64,000 nucleotides of DNA from positions 17,576 through 81,575 of the forward strand of contig CANQHN010000010.1 of the NCBI GenBank assembly GCA_947623745.1. Direction: 5' to 3'. Source of the stretch: an uncultured Oscillospiraceae bacterium (GTDB lineage: Bacteria > Bacillota > Clostridia > Oscillospirales > Oscillospiraceae). Below, piece by piece: positions 16,802 through 26,741 of this stretch (its first letter is position 1; each line of letters starts with the position of its first letter). The notes below the pieces were generated by a model. That model was not told the DNA's origin and searched no databases. It saw only the letters and a list, made by a program, of their open reading frames with translations. Position numbers and translations under genes: made by a program.

Positions 16802-17368
16802 GTGAAGAAAGAGTTTGATATGACCAGGAAGGCCTACACCCTGTCCATCCTGGTGCGGGACGTCCCCGGCGTTTTGAGCCAGGTGGCCCGGCTGTTCTCC
16901 CGGAAGGGCTACAACATCGAGTCCATCGTCTCCGGTGAGACCGACCGGCCCGGCGTCACCCGGATCACCATCGTGGTCCACGGGGACGAGGTGATGATCT
17001 CCCAGCTGGCCGCCCAGTGCCGCAAGCTCATCCCCGTGCTGGCGGTGAAGCTGCTGGACGAGAAGAGCTCCATCCAGCGGGAGTTTGCCCTCATCAAGGT
17101 GCAGGCGGCCGACCGAAACGCCCGGGACGAGGTCATCCAGATGGCCAACATCTTCCGGGCCAAGATCATCGACGTCAGCCACGAGACCCTCACCGTGGCC
17201 ATCTTCGGGGAGCGGGAAAAGACCGACGCCCTGACCCGGCTGCTGGAGGACTACGGCGTGCTGGAGATTGCAAAGACGGGTACTATCGCCATCGAAAGAG
17301 GACGTAGCACTATATATGACGACAATAAAATCAAGGAGGAATACAACTATGGCAAAAATGTACTATGA
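16802..17368 (+). CDS. ilvN: Acetolactate synthase small subunit (second copy)
   Basis: [57 protein letters not shown] start; 3' end overlaps ilvC by 20 nt. Confidence 0.9.
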   Translation: MKKEFDMTRKAYTLSILVRDVPGVLSQVARLFSRKGYNIESIVSGETDRPGVTRITIVVHGDEVMISQLAAQCRKLIPVLAVKLLDEKSSIQREFALIKVQAADRNARDEVIQMANIFRAKIIDVSHETLTVAIFGEREKTDALTRLLEDYGVLEIAKTGTIAIERGRSTIYDDNKIKEEYNYGKNVL

Positions 17369-18371
17369 GAAGGACTGCGACATCAACTACCTCAACGGCA
17401 AGAAGATCGCGATCATCGGCTACGGCTCCCAGGGTCACGCCCACGCGCTGAACCTGAAGGACTCCGGCTGCGACGTGTGCGTGGGCCTGCGTCCCGGCTC
17501 CAAGAACTGGGCCAACGCAGAGAAGGCCGGCCTGAAGGTCATGACCGTGCCCGAGGCCGCCAAGTGGGGCGACATCGTGATGATGCTCATCAACGACGAG
17601 GTCCAGGCCGACGTGTACAAGAAGGACATCGCCCCCAACCTGGAGGAGGGCAACGCCCTGGCCTTCGCCCACGGCTTCAACATCCGCTATCAGCAGATCG
17701 TGCCCCCCAAGGGCGTGGACGTGTTCATGGCCGCCCCCAAGGGTCCCGGCCACACCGTCCGCTCCACCTATGTCAACGGCAAGGGCGTGCCCTGCCTGGT
17801 GGCCGTGGAGCAGAACGCCACCGGCGACGCCTATAAGATCGCCCTGGCCTATATCGCCGGCATCGGCGGCGCCCGCGCCGGCGTGATGGAGACCACCTTC
17901 CACGACGAGACCGAGACCGACCTGTTCGGCGAGCAGACCGTGCTGTGCGGCGGCGTGGTGGATCTGATGCAGTGCGGCTTCGAGACCCTGGTGGAGGCCG
18001 GCTACGCCCCCGAGAACGCCTACTTCGAGTGCATCCACGAGATGAAGCTGATCGTTGACCTGATCAACAAGGGCGGCATCGCGGCCATGAACTACTCCAT
18101 CTCCGATACCGCTGAGTTCGGCGAGTACGTCTCCGGCCCCCGCGTCCTGCCTCACGACGAGATCAAGGCCCACATGAAGGCTGTCCTCAAGGACATCCAG
18201 GACGGCACCTTCGCCGGCCGCTGGATCGCCGAGAACAAGAGCAACGGCCGCACCTTCTTCAACTCCAAGCGCGCCCAGCTCAAGAAGCACCAGATGGAGA
18301 TCGTGGGCGAGGAGCTGCGCAAGAACATGATCTGGGGCGGCGACACCGACCTGGACACCGCGTCCAACTAA
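17349..18371 (+). CDS. ilvC: Ketol-acid reductoisomerase
   Basis: [52 protein letters not shown]. Confidence 0.95.
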   Translation: MAKMYYEKDCDINYLNGKKIAIIGYGSQGHAHALNLKDSGCDVCVGLRPGSKNWANAEKAGLKVMTVPEAAKWGDIVMMLINDEVQADVYKKDIAPNLEEGNALAFAHGFNIRYQQIVPPKGVDVFMAAPKGPGHTVRSTYVNGKGVPCLVAVEQNATGDAYKIALAYIAGIGGARAGVMETTFHDETETDLFGEQTVLCGGVVDLMQCGFETLVEAGYAPENAYFECIHEMKLIVDLINKGGIAAMNYSISDTAEFGEYVSGPRVLPHDEIKAHMKAVLKDIQDGTFAGRWIAENKSNGRTFFNSKRAQLKKHQMEIVGEELRKNMIWGGDTDLDTASN

Positions 18372-18434
18372 ACCGGCAAAAGGCCCCCGGCTCATGCCGG
18401 GGGCTTTCCCCCATTTTTGACAGGAGGCTATGCT

Positions 18435-20096
18435 ATGCGCTCTGACGTTGTGAAAAAAGGTATCCCCGCCGCCCCCAACCGCTCCCTGCTGTACGCCCTG
18501 GGCTACACCAAGGAGGAGCTGGAGCGCCCCCTCATCGGCGTGGTGTGCTCCTACAATGAGATCGTCCCCGGCCATATGAACCTGGACAAGATCGCCGAGG
18601 CGGTCAAGGCCGGCGTCCGGGCCGCCGGCGGCACCCCCGTGGAGTTCCCCGCCATCGCCGTGTGTGACGGCATCGCCATGGGCCACGTGGGCATGAAGTA
18701 CTCCCTGGTCACCCGGGACCTGATCGCCGACTCCACCGAGGCCATGGCCATCGCCCACCAGTTCGACGGCCTGGTGATGATCCCCAACTGCGACAAGAAC
18801 GTCCCCGGCCTGCTCATGGCCGCCGCCCGGGTGAATGTGCCCACCATCTTCGTCTCCGGCGGCCCCATGCTGGCCGGCACCCTGAACGACGGCCGGCGCA
18901 CCTGCCTGTCCCACATGTTCGAGGCCGTGGGCGCCTACTACGCCGGCAAGCTGGACGAGCAGGGCGTGGAGGAGTATGAGGAGAACGCCTGCCCCACCTG
19001 CGGCTCCTGCTCCGGCATGTACACCGCCAACTCCATGAACTGTCTCACCGAGGCCATCGGCATGGCCCTGCGGGGCAACGGCACCATCCCCGCCGTGTGG
19101 TCCGCCCGGCTCCGCCTGGCCAAGCACGCGGGCATGAAGATCATGGAGCTGGTGGAGAAGGACATCCGGCCCCGGGACATCATGACCGAGGCGGCCTTCC
19201 ACAATGCCGAGACGGTGGACATGGCCCTGGGCTGCTCCACCAATACCATGCTCCACCTGCCCGCCATCGCCCACGAGTGCGGCGTGGAGATCTCCTTCGA
19301 CATGGCCAACGAGATCTCCGCCAAGACCCCCAACCTGTGCCACCTGGCCCCGGCGGGCTTCACCTACATGGAGGACCTGGAGCGGGCCGGCGGCGTGTAC
19401 GCCGTCATGAAGGAGCTGACCAAGAAGGGCCTGCTGGACACCTCCCTCATCACCTGCACCGGAAAGACCATCGCCGAGAACCTGGAGGGCGTGGTGAACC
19501 GCGACCCCGAGCTCATCCGGCCCATCGACAACCCCTTCAGCCCCACCGGCGGCATCGCCGTGCTCAAGGGCAACCTGGCCCCCGACGGCTGCGTGGTCAA
19601 GCAGTCCGCTGTGGCCCCCGAGATGATGGTCCACGAGGGCCCCGCCCGGGTGTTCAACTCCGAGGAGGAGGCCATCGAGGCCATCTACGCCGGGAAGATC
19701 GTCTCCGGCGACGTGGTGGTCATCCGCTATGAGGGCCCCAAGGGCGGCCCCGGTATGCGGGAGATGCTCAACCCCACCTCTGCCATCGCGGGCATGGGTC
19801 TGGACAAGGAGGTGGCCCTCATCACCGACGGCCGCTTCTCCGGCGCCACCCGGGGAGCGTCCATCGGCCACGTGAGCCCCGAGGCCGCCTCCGGCGGCCC
19901 CATCGGCCTGGTGGAGGAGGGCGATATCATCGCCATCGACATCCCCGGCAAGTCCATCCAGCTGAAGGTGGACGAGGCCGTCCTGGCCGCCCGGAAGGCC
20001 GCCTGGGTGTGCCCCGAGCCCAAGATCAAGACCGGCTACCTGGCCCGGTACGCCAAGCTGGTGTCCTCCGCCGACAAGGGCGCCATCCTGGGATAA
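18435..20096 (+). CDS. ilvD: Dihydroxy-acid dehydratase
   Basis: [54 protein letters not shown]. Confidence 0.95.
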   Translation: MRSDVVKKGIPAAPNRSLLYALGYTKEELERPLIGVVCSYNEIVPGHMNLDKIAEAVKAGVRAAGGTPVEFPAIAVCDGIAMGHVGMKYSLVTRDLIADSTEAMAIAHQFDGLVMIPNCDKNVPGLLMAAARVNVPTIFVSGGPMLAGTLNDGRRTCLSHMFEAVGAYYAGKLDEQGVEEYEENACPTCGSCSGMYTANSMNCLTEAIGMALRGNGTIPAVWSARLRLAKHAGMKIMELVEKDIRPRDIMTEAAFHNAETVDMALGCSTNTMLHLPAIAHECGVEISFDMANEISAKTPNLCHLAPAGFTYMEDLERAGGVYAVMKELTKKGLLDTSLITCTGKTIAENLEGVVNRDPELIRPIDNPFSPTGGIAVLKGNLAPDGCVVKQSAVAPEMMVHEGPARVFNSEEEAIEAIYAGKIVSGDVVVIRYEGPKGGPGMREMLNPTSAIAGMGLDKEVALITDGRFSGATRGASIGHVSPEAASGGPIGLVEEGDIIAIDIPGKSIQLKVDEAVLAARKAAWVCPEPKIKTGYLARYAKLVSSADKGAILG

Positions 20097-20100
20097 ATAA

Positions 20101-20142
20101 GCAAAAAAATACCCCTCAGCCGAGCTGAGGGGTATTTTTTTG
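20101..20142. terminator. Bidirectional intrinsic terminator ilvD / rpiB
   Basis: aaaaaaatacccctcagc cga gctgaggggtattttttt. Confidence 0.9.
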
Positions 20143-20143
20143 C

Positions 20144-20578
20144 TTATTTTTCGATGTCCATGATCTCGCCCACCCGCCGGGCGTGGCGGCCGCCCTCAAA
20201 CTGGGTGGACAGGAACACGTCCACGATCCGCTGGGCCAGGCCCGGGCCGATGATGGCCCCGCCCATGGCCAGCACGTTGGCGTCGTTGTGGCGGCGGGTC
20301 ATCTCAGCGGTGTAGGAGTCGGCACACAGGGCGCAGCGGATGCCCCTGACCTTGTTGGCGGCCATGGAGATGCCCACGCCGGTGGTGCAGATGACGATTC
20401 CCTTCTCACACTCGCCGCTGGCCACGGCCTCGCCCACCGCCTTGCCGAAGATGGGGTAGTCGCAGCTCTCCGTGCTGTAGCAGCCCACGTCCTTGCAGGA
20501 GATGCCCTTGCCCTCCAGATAGGCCTTGATGTGCTCCTTGAGCGGGTAGCCTCCGTGGTCGGAACCGATTGCGATCAT
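20144..20578 (-). CDS. rpiB: Ribose-5-phosphate isomerase B
   Basis: MIAIGSDHGGYPLKEHIKAYLEGKG...CTTGVGISMAANKVRGIRCALC. Confidence 0.93.
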   Translation of the reverse strand: MIAIGSDHGGYPLKEHIKAYLEGKGISCKDVGCYSTESCDYPIFGKAVGEAVASGECEKGIVICTTGVGISMAANKVRGIRCALCADSYTAEMTRRHNDANVLAMGGAIIGPGLAQRIVDVFLSTQFEGGRHARRVGEIMDIEK

Positions 20579-20606
20579 AATGAAAAACCTCCTTCAATGA
20601 TAGCCC

Positions 20607-21413
20607 TTACAGGCGGATGAACTGGGGGATGCGGCGGCAGAACACCGCCTGGTAGCGGAACCCGGCCTGCCTGAGCAGGGCCTGGGCCTCCTGGATGCCC
20701 TTCCCGATGTCCTGGGCGGTGTGGGCGTCGGTGCCCACGGTGACGATCTCCCCGCCGCAGGCCCGGTAGAGCTCCAGCACCGGCAGCCACTCGTCCAGGG
20801 TCTGCCCCCGGCAGGTGTTCACCTCGATGCCCCGCCCGGCCTGGGCGGCGGCGGTGAACAGGGCGCGCAGCTGGTCCTGGTAGCGGTCCAGGGTGACGGG
20901 ACCGTTGGACGCGCCGGACATGTACCGCAGGGGGTAGATCACGTGCCCCAGCACGTCGTAGGTGTCGGTCAGCTTCACCAGCTCCAGGAGAGAGGCGAAG
21001 TAGTCGTCCAGCACGGCGTAGCAGGCCGCGGCGTCGGTGAGGGGCAGATAGTAGAAGTCCTCCCCCCCGGCCCGGGGGCTCATGTTGTGGATGGAGCCGA
21101 TGACGAAGTCCAGCGGCGCGCCGGCCAGGATACCCCGGGCGAGCTCCGGGTCCACCGGTGCCTCGCCCAGCTCCAGGCCCAGACGCAGCTTCAGCCGCCC
21201 CTCAAAGGCCGCGGCGGCCTGGGCGTACTGCTCCAGGATGGGGGCCCAGTCCAGGCCGGCCACCCGGCCGCCGTGCTCGTCCAGCAGATCGCAGTGGTCG
21301 GTGGTGCACAGCTCCTTCAGCCCCAGGGAGAGGGCCTGGGCGGCCTCGTCCAGCAGGGCGGCCTGGCTGTCGAAGGAGCAGCGGGTGTGGGTGTGGTAGT
21401 CGGCAAGGTACAT
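20607..21413 (-). CDS. PHP-domain histidinol-phosphatase family protein
   Basis: MYLADYHTHTRCSFDS...CTTDHCD...FVIGSIHNM...GTDAHTAQDIGKG. Confidence 0.85.
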   Translation of the reverse strand: MYLADYHTHTRCSFDSQAALLDEAAQALSLGLKELCTTDHCDLLDEHGGRVAGLDWAPILEQYAQAAAAFEGRLKLRLGLELGEAPVDPELARGILAGAPLDFVIGSIHNMSPRAGGEDFYYLPLTDAAACYAVLDDYFASLLELVKLTDTYDVLGHVIYPLRYMSGASNGPVTLDRYQDQLRALFTAAAQAGRGIEVNTCRGQTLDEWLPVLELYRACGGEIVTVGTDAHTAQDIGKGIQEAQALLRQAGFRYQAVFCRRIPQFIRL

Positions 21414-21481
21414 GGTTCAGGCCTCCGGGAAGTGATCTCCAGGTCGATTATAAATGGTTTCCCGCCGTTTTGCAAGAGAGG

Positions 21482-21510
21482 GTGACATTTCCGGAAAACT
21501 ATGCTACAAT
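21482..21510 (+). promoter_or_regulatory. Putative sigma-A promoter for the acyltransferase/amidohydrolase pair
   Basis: GTGACA-N17-TACAAT. Confidence 0.55.
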
Positions 21511-21570
21511 AATTCTAACCTGGGACAGTATTTTCCAGCCATCCCCACGCCGCCGCGAGAGGAGGACGCC

Positions 21571-22602
21571 ATGAGGAGAAGGAGAAGGCCGGGCCGCAAC
21601 CGGCGCATGGACTTGTACCGGGGCGTCGCCATCTACGCGGTGATCTCCATCCACGTCCTGTTCCCGGGGCCGGTGGGCATCGCGGTGCGGGCGCTGGCCC
21701 GGTTCGCCGTGCCCTTTTTCTTCCTGACCGCCGGGTATTTCAGCCTGAACGCCCCGGCCTGGGCCCTGTGGCGCCGGGCGGTGCGGACGCTGGAGTACCT
21801 GTGCGTGGTCTGCGTGCCCTACTTCTTCCTGGACCTGTGGCTGACCGTCCGCCGGGGCAGGCCGGTGCTGGAGTGGCTGTCCAGCGTGTTCAACTGGGAG
21901 CAGCTGGTGCGCTTCCTGGGCTGTCAGACCGTCCCGCTGTCCTACGGCTGGCAGCTGTGGTTCTTGGGGGCGCTGGCGGTGGTGTACCTGTGGTGGTGGA
22001 TGCTGACCCTGCTCTGCCGCAGCGCCGGGCGGAAGCTGCCCTACGGGGCCTGCGCCATTTTGGGCCTGGTCCTGCTGGCAGTCCACCTGTACATGGGGGA
22101 GCTGGGCGGCCTGCTGGGCTGGTACGCGGACAACCTGGTGCTGCACAGCGCCCTGCTGGACGGCCTGCCCTTCTTCGCCCTGGGGGCCTGGTGCGCCAAG
22201 CGGCGCAGGGAGCTCAAGCGCCTGGACGTGCCGTGGCACATCCTCATCGCCGCCGGGGCGGGGATGAGCCTGCTGGAGGCCTGGCTGGCCGGGCGGCAGG
22301 AGATCTATCTGGGCACCCTGGTCCTGCTGGCCGGGCTGATGGGCCGCTGTCTGCGTTACCGCCGGGCCCCGGAAGGGACAGTGTACGACTTTTTACAGCT
22401 TTGCGGGCGCAAGCTGACCCTGGGGATCTACGCGATCCATCTGCTGGTGCTGGCCCTCATCCGGGAGGTGCCCGCGCTGAGCCCGCTGACCGGGCTAGAG
22501 TGGCTGATGCCCGCCATCGTGGCCATCCCGTCCACCCTGCTGGCCCTGGCCATCGCCTGGGGCAGGGAGGTCCGGTCACAGAAGAGGGGGAGTGCAAAAT
22601 GA
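21571..22602 (+). CDS. Acyltransferase-3 family membrane protein
   Basis: NRRMDLYRGVAIYAVISIHVLF...FFFLTAGYF; multiple TM segments; SD gagaggagg. Confidence 0.75.
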   Translation: MRRRRRPGRNRRMDLYRGVAIYAVISIHVLFPGPVGIAVRALARFAVPFFFLTAGYFSLNAPAWALWRRAVRTLEYLCVVCVPYFFLDLWLTVRRGRPVLEWLSSVFNWEQLVRFLGCQTVPLSYGWQLWFLGALAVVYLWWWMLTLLCRSAGRKLPYGACAILGLVLLAVHLYMGELGGLLGWYADNLVLHSALLDGLPFFALGAWCAKRRRELKRLDVPWHILIAAGAGMSLLEAWLAGRQEIYLGTLVLLAGLMGRCLRYRRAPEGTVYDFLQLCGRKLTLGIYAIHLLVLALIREVPALSPLTGLEWLMPAIVAIPSTLLALAIAWGREVRSQKRGSAK

Positions 22603-23420
22603 AGATCATCGACGCCCACCTGCACCTGTTCCCGTCCGACCCGCGGCAGGACGAGGAGTTCGCGGCGGTGGGCCATGTGAATTCGGTGGAGCACCTGCGG
22701 GAGGTCTACGGCCAGCTGGGCATGGTCCACGGCGTGGTCATGGGCAACCGCAGCCTGGAGACGGGCTACCACAGCTACCCCGCCGACCTGTTCCACTACT
22801 GCGTGGGGCTGGACAGCCTGGTGCTCCGGCGGGGCAGCTTCATCCCCGAGGACCTGCCCGACCAGGTGGAGGAGCACCTGAAGCGGGAGAACTGCTGCGG
22901 TGTCAAGCTCTACCCCGGCTACAACACCATCTGGCTGGACGACCCGGTGTACAAGCCGGTGTACCAGCTGGCGGCCCGGTACGACAAGCCGGTGGCCGTC
23001 CACATGGGCCAGACCGCCTTTTCCCGGGCCCACCTGAAGTACAGCCACCCCCTGGCCCTGGACGACGCGGCGGCGGAGAACCCCCGCACCCGGTTCATCA
23101 TGTGCCACTACGGCAACCCCTTCCTGGAGGCGGCCGCGGCGGTGGTGGAGAAGAACCCCAACGTGTGTACCGACCTGTCCGGCCTGCTGGAGGGGCGCAT
23201 CCAGCTGGACGCCTATTTCCAGAAGCAGGCGGGGTATGTGGCCATGCTGCGGGGCTGGCTGGAGTACATGGAGGCCTGGGACCGGGTGCTGTACGGCACC
23301 GACTGGCCCATCGTGAACCTGGGGGAGTATATCGCCTTCATCGCCCGGCTGACCCCGGAGGAGCACCACGAGAAGATCTTCTTTGAAAATGCCAACCGGG
23401 TCTACGGCCTGGGCCTGTGA
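22599..23420 (+). CDS. Amidohydrolase (amidohydrolase_2-like)
   Basis: MKIIDAHLHLFPSD...GVKLYPGY...YGTDWPIVNLGEY; ATGA overlap with upstream acyltransferase. Confidence 0.75.
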   Translation: MKIIDAHLHLFPSDPRQDEEFAAVGHVNSVEHLREVYGQLGMVHGVVMGNRSLETGYHSYPADLFHYCVGLDSLVLRRGSFIPEDLPDQVEEHLKRENCCGVKLYPGYNTIWLDDPVYKPVYQLAARYDKPVAVHMGQTAFSRAHLKYSHPLALDDAAAENPRTRFIMCHYGNPFLEAAAAVVEKNPNVCTDLSGLLEGRIQLDAYFQKQAGYVAMLRGWLEYMEAWDRVLYGTDWPIVNLGEYIAFIARLTPEEHHEKIFFENANRVYGLGL

Positions 23421-23428
23421 GTAAAATG

Positions 23429-23467
23429 AGCAAAAAAATCCCGCCGGAGGCCCGGCGGGATTTTTTC
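23429..23467. terminator. Intrinsic terminator
   Basis: aaaaaaatcccgccggaggcccggcgggatttttt. Confidence 0.85.
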
Positions 23468-23705
23468 AGCCCTCCCCCAGCGTCTGGTTGAGCAGGTTGC
23501 GCAGGGACAGGGCGGTCTGGCGGTTCATGACGATGGAGGCCACCAGCTCGGCGGCGGGGGTGGAGATGTTCTCCAGCCCCTTGGAGGTGACGGTGACCGA
23601 CGTCTCCATATACTTGTGGCTGGCGTCCAGGGTGACCTCCAAAATTTCCCCGGTGGGACTGCTGACCTTGCGCAGACCAAAGGTATTCACATACTCAGGC
23701 TTCAT
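23466..23705 (-). CDS. Hypothetical protein, 79 aa
   Basis: MKPEYVNTFGLRKVSSPTGEILEVTLDASHKYMETSV...; ATGA-type overlap with upstream NUDIX gene. Confidence 0.65.
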   Translation of the reverse strand: MKPEYVNTFGLRKVSSPTGEILEVTLDASHKYMETSVTVTSKGLENISTPAAELVASIVMNRQTALSLRNLLNQTLGEG

Positions 23706-24181
23706 GTTGACTCCTCCTTTATGGTTTTTCCATCCAGTACGGCGCGGACCAGGGTCTCCCCCCGGTAGCACAGCTTCAGGGAGAAGAAGGGGACGTCCCG
23801 GCCGATCAGGTCCAGGAAGATGGCGTCCCCCTCCCAGTGGGGCAGCTCCAGCAGACGGGGCCAGGGGACCCACTCCAGCACCCCCTCGTCGCACTCCCGG
23901 GGCTCCCCGGTGAAGCCGTCGGCGGTGAACAGGTGCATATACTCGGTCTCCCACTGGTCAGACACGAAGGTGACCAGCCCCCGGTAGCGGTAGCTGGTGA
24001 GCTCCAGCCCCGTCTCCTCCCGGACCTCCCGCAGCAGGCAGTCCTCCGGGCTCTCCTTGTCCTCGAACTTGCCGCCCACGCCGATCCACTTGTCCCGGTT
24101 GAGGTCGTTCTCCTTCTTGACCCGGTGGAGCATCAGGCAGTCCCCGCCCCGCCGGATGTAGCACAGTGTGGTGTTGCGCAT
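23702..24181 (-). CDS. NUDIX hydrolase (8-oxo-dGTP diphosphatase-like)
   Basis: GVGGKFEDKESPEDCLLREVREETGLEL = Nudix box GX5EX7REUXEEXGU. Confidence 0.9.
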   Translation of the reverse strand: MRNTTLCYIRRGGDCLMLHRVKKENDLNRDKWIGVGGKFEDKESPEDCLLREVREETGLELTSYRYRGLVTFVSDQWETEYMHLFTADGFTGEPRECDEGVLEWVPWPRLLELPHWEGDAIFLDLIGRDVPFFSLKLCYRGETLVRAVLDGKTIKEEST

Positions 24182-24297
24182 GGCCGCGCCGCCCTTCCGC
24201 AGTTTTCTCCAGTATAGCACGGACGGCCCAAAAGGGCAAGCGCCCGGCGGGCGGGAACGGTTTCCGTTGACAGGGCGGGGGAACTGTGCTACCTTAT

Positions 24298-24317
24298 ATT
24301 TAACCAAAAAGTTAAAT
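24298..24317. promoter_or_regulatory. Putative SdpR-type operator
   Basis: perfect inverted repeat ATTTAAC-N6-GTTAAAT just upstream of the ArsR-type regulator start. Confidence 0.65.
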
Positions 24318-24332
24318 GGGAGAGAGGACACG

Positions 24333-24602
24333 TTGGGTCTGCAAAACACGCTGAAAGCTCTGTCCGACCCCACCCGGCGGGAGATTTTGAACCTCTTGAA
24401 AGGCGGCCCCCTGCCGGCGGGGGAGCTGGCGGGCCGGTTCGAGATGTCTGGGGCGGCGGTGTCCAAGCACTTGTCGGTGCTGAGAGAGGCGGGGCTGGTC
24501 CGGGACCGGCGGGAGGGCCGGTCCATTATCTACGAGCTGAACGCCTCGGTGCTGGAGGAGGTCATGCTGTGGCTGCGCGATCTGAGGGGGGACGGAACAT
24601 GA
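24333..24602 (+). CDS. ArsR-family repressor (SdpR-like)
   Basis: TTG start; LKALSDPTRREILNLLKGGPLPAGELAGRFEMSGAAVSKHLSVLREAGLVRDRREGRSIIYEL. Confidence 0.85.
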   Translation: MGLQNTLKALSDPTRREILNLLKGGPLPAGELAGRFEMSGAAVSKHLSVLREAGLVRDRREGRSIIYELNASVLEEVMLWLRDLRGDGT

Positions 24603-25270
24603 AGAAGTATTATATCATCGCCGGAATTTTGACCGCTGTGGGGCTGATCGGCACGTTCATCGGCCTGTCCCTCCTGCCAGACATGGTGCCCGTCCACTAT
24701 AATTTTGCCGGCGAGGTGGACCGGATGGGCAGCAAGTATGAGATGCTGATCTCTCCCGCCATAGCGATCCTGTTCTGCAGCGTTTTCCTGCTGGTGGCCC
24801 GGTTCTCCAAGGATACCAAGGACGGGCGGCTCCAGCGGAAGATTTTCGCTGTTACGGGGATTTTTGAGCTGGCGCTGTTTTTCGGCATGGGGTTCTGGTT
24901 CCTGTATCTGGCCGGCCGGGCGGACCCCTCCGCCCCCGCTGTGGACGCCGGGGTGCTGCTCAAGGGCTGCGGCATGTTCCTCGGGCTGATGCTCATCATC
25001 CTGGGGAACTTCATGCCCAAGGCCCGGCGCAACGCCTTTTACGGCCTGCGGGTGCTCTGGACCATGGACAGCGAGGCGGTGTGGCAGCGCAGCCAGCGGT
25101 TCTCCGGCATCGCCGCCGTGGCGGCCGGGATATTGACCGTCGCGCTGTCCCTCGTCCTGCCGGGGATGTGGGCCGTGGCCGGGGTGATCGGCGTGCCTCT
25201 GGTGTGGGTGGTCGTGTCGCTGGCGGTGTCCTGGCGGTACGCCCGGAAGGAGAAGACTGGGCGGAGGTAG
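24599..25270 (+). CDS. SdpI-family membrane protein (DUF1648/SdpI)
   Basis: MKKYYIIAGILTAVGLIGTFIGLSLLPDMVPVHYNFAGEVDRMGSK; PKARRNAFYGLRVLWTMDSEAVW; ATGA overlap with sdpR-like gene. Confidence 0.85.
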   Translation: MKKYYIIAGILTAVGLIGTFIGLSLLPDMVPVHYNFAGEVDRMGSKYEMLISPAIAILFCSVFLLVARFSKDTKDGRLQRKIFAVTGIFELALFFGMGFWFLYLAGRADPSAPAVDAGVLLKGCGMFLGLMLIILGNFMPKARRNAFYGLRVLWTMDSEAVWQRSQRFSGIAAVAAGILTVALSLVLPGMWAVAGVIGVPLVWVVVSLAVSWRYARKEKTGRR

Positions 25271-25392
25271 CCGCCCGGGCCGAAAAAGGAAGAGAGGAAG
25301 TTTTTTCAAGGCTGGGTGTACGCGGCCGTGCACATCTTTGGGGGCAAAGCACATATACTGGTATGTGCGACAAAAACCAGAGGAGGTGCGCC

Positions 25393-25503
25393 ATGGACGA
25401 TACGCGGAACATCCAACTCCCGCGGCCGCCGGAGCCGCCGCCGACGGAGGACCTGGACGACTGGATCTTCCGGGGAGAGGGCTGGCTGGCCAGCGACCGA
25501 TAG
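25393..25503 (+). CDS. Putative 36-aa small protein MDDTRNIQLPRPPEPPPTEDLDDWIFRGEGWLASDR
   Basis: Strong SD (aggaggtgcgcc ATG), immediately followed by an intrinsic terminator. Confidence 0.5.
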   Translation: MDDTRNIQLPRPPEPPPTEDLDDWIFRGEGWLASDR

Positions 25504-25505
25504 AG

Positions 25506-25534
25506 GCTGTCTCGCTTGCGGGGCAGCTTTTTTG
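25506..25534 (+). terminator. Intrinsic terminator after the micro-ORF
   Basis: gctgtctc-gcttgc-ggggcagc-ttttttt (with G-U pairs). Confidence 0.65.
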
Positions 25535-25619
25535 TTCCACCGGGCGGGTTTTCCTTTACTTTTTTCCTGGCCTCGGATATAATAAAAAAACAAAACGGAT
25601 ATGAAGGAGTTTACCGCAC

Positions 25620-26741
25620 ATGCTCCAGTTTGACGAGTACAAAGTGAAGCTGAACAATCTCTCCCCCGCGCTGGAGGACCTGGCCCGGGCCCTGGATCTG
25701 GAGGGGGCGGAGCGGGAGCTGGACATGCTCCAGGCCGAGTCCGCCGCCGACGGGTTCTGGGACAACCTGGACAAGGCACAGAAGGTGCAGCAGCGCATCC
25801 GGAACCTCCAGGGCAAGGTGGACAGCCAGAAGAAGCGCCAGAGCCAGTGGGACGACCTGATGGCCCTGTGCGAGATGGGCAACGAGTTCGAGGACGAGTC
25901 TCTCATCCCGGAGCTGGAGGAGGGCTACGCCAAGCTGGAGGAGGAGATGGAGAGCGCCCGGCTCCAGACCCTGCTCACCGGGGAGTACGACGCCTCCAAC
26001 GTCATCCTCACCATCCACCCCGGCGCCGGCGGCACCGAGGCCCAGGACTGGGCCCAGATGCTCTACCGCATGTACACCCGCTGGACCGAGCGCCACGGCA
26101 TGACCTACCAGATCATGGACTACCAGGAGGGGGACGAGGCGGGCATCAAGTCGGCCACCATCATGATCGAGGGGGAGAACGCCTACGGCTATCTGCGGGG
26201 GGAGCACGGGGTGCACCGCTTGGTGCGGGTGTCCCCCTTCGACGCCAACGCCAGAAGGCAGACCTCCTTCGCCTCGGTGGAGGTCATGCCCGACCTGCCC
26301 GAGGACGCGGACATCGAGATCCGGCCCGAGGACATCGAGATGCAGGTCTACCGGGCCAGCGGCGCCGGCGGCCAGCACATCAACAAGACCTCCTCCGCCG
26401 TCCGCCTCATCCACAAGCCCACCGGCATCGTGGTGGCCAGCCAGCAGGAGCGCTCCCAGTTCCAGAACAAGGACAACTGTATGAAGATGCTCCGGGCCAA
26501 GCTGGTGGAGCTGCAGATGCAGGAGAAGGCGGAGAAGATCTCCGACCTGAAGGGCGTGCAGCTGAAGATCGAGTGGGGCAGCCAGATCCGCTCCTACGTC
26601 TTTATGCCCTACCAGCTGGTGAAGGACAACCGCACCGCCTATGAGACCAGCGGCATCAACGGCGTCATGGACGGCGACTTGGACGGGTTCATCAACGCAT
26701 ACCTCACCTGCGAGGCCACGGGCAACTGGGCCACAAAATAA
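25620..26741 (+). CDS. prfB: Peptide chain release factor 2 (no programmed frameshift)
   Basis: IHPGAGGTEAQDWAQML, GAGGQHINKTSSAVRLIHKPTGIV; single uninterrupted frame from ATG. Confidence 0.93.
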   Translation: MLQFDEYKVKLNNLSPALEDLARALDLEGAERELDMLQAESAADGFWDNLDKAQKVQQRIRNLQGKVDSQKKRQSQWDDLMALCEMGNEFEDESLIPELEEGYAKLEEEMESARLQTLLTGEYDASNVILTIHPGAGGTEAQDWAQMLYRMYTRWTERHGMTYQIMDYQEGDEAGIKSATIMIEGENAYGYLRGEHGVHRLVRVSPFDANARRQTSFASVEVMPDLPEDADIEIRPEDIEMQVYRASGAGGQHINKTSSAVRLIHKPTGIVVASQQERSQFQNKDNCMKMLRAKLVELQMQEKAEKISDLKGVQLKIEWGSQIRSYVFMPYQLVKDNRTAYETSGINGVMDGDLDGFINAYLTCEATGNWATK

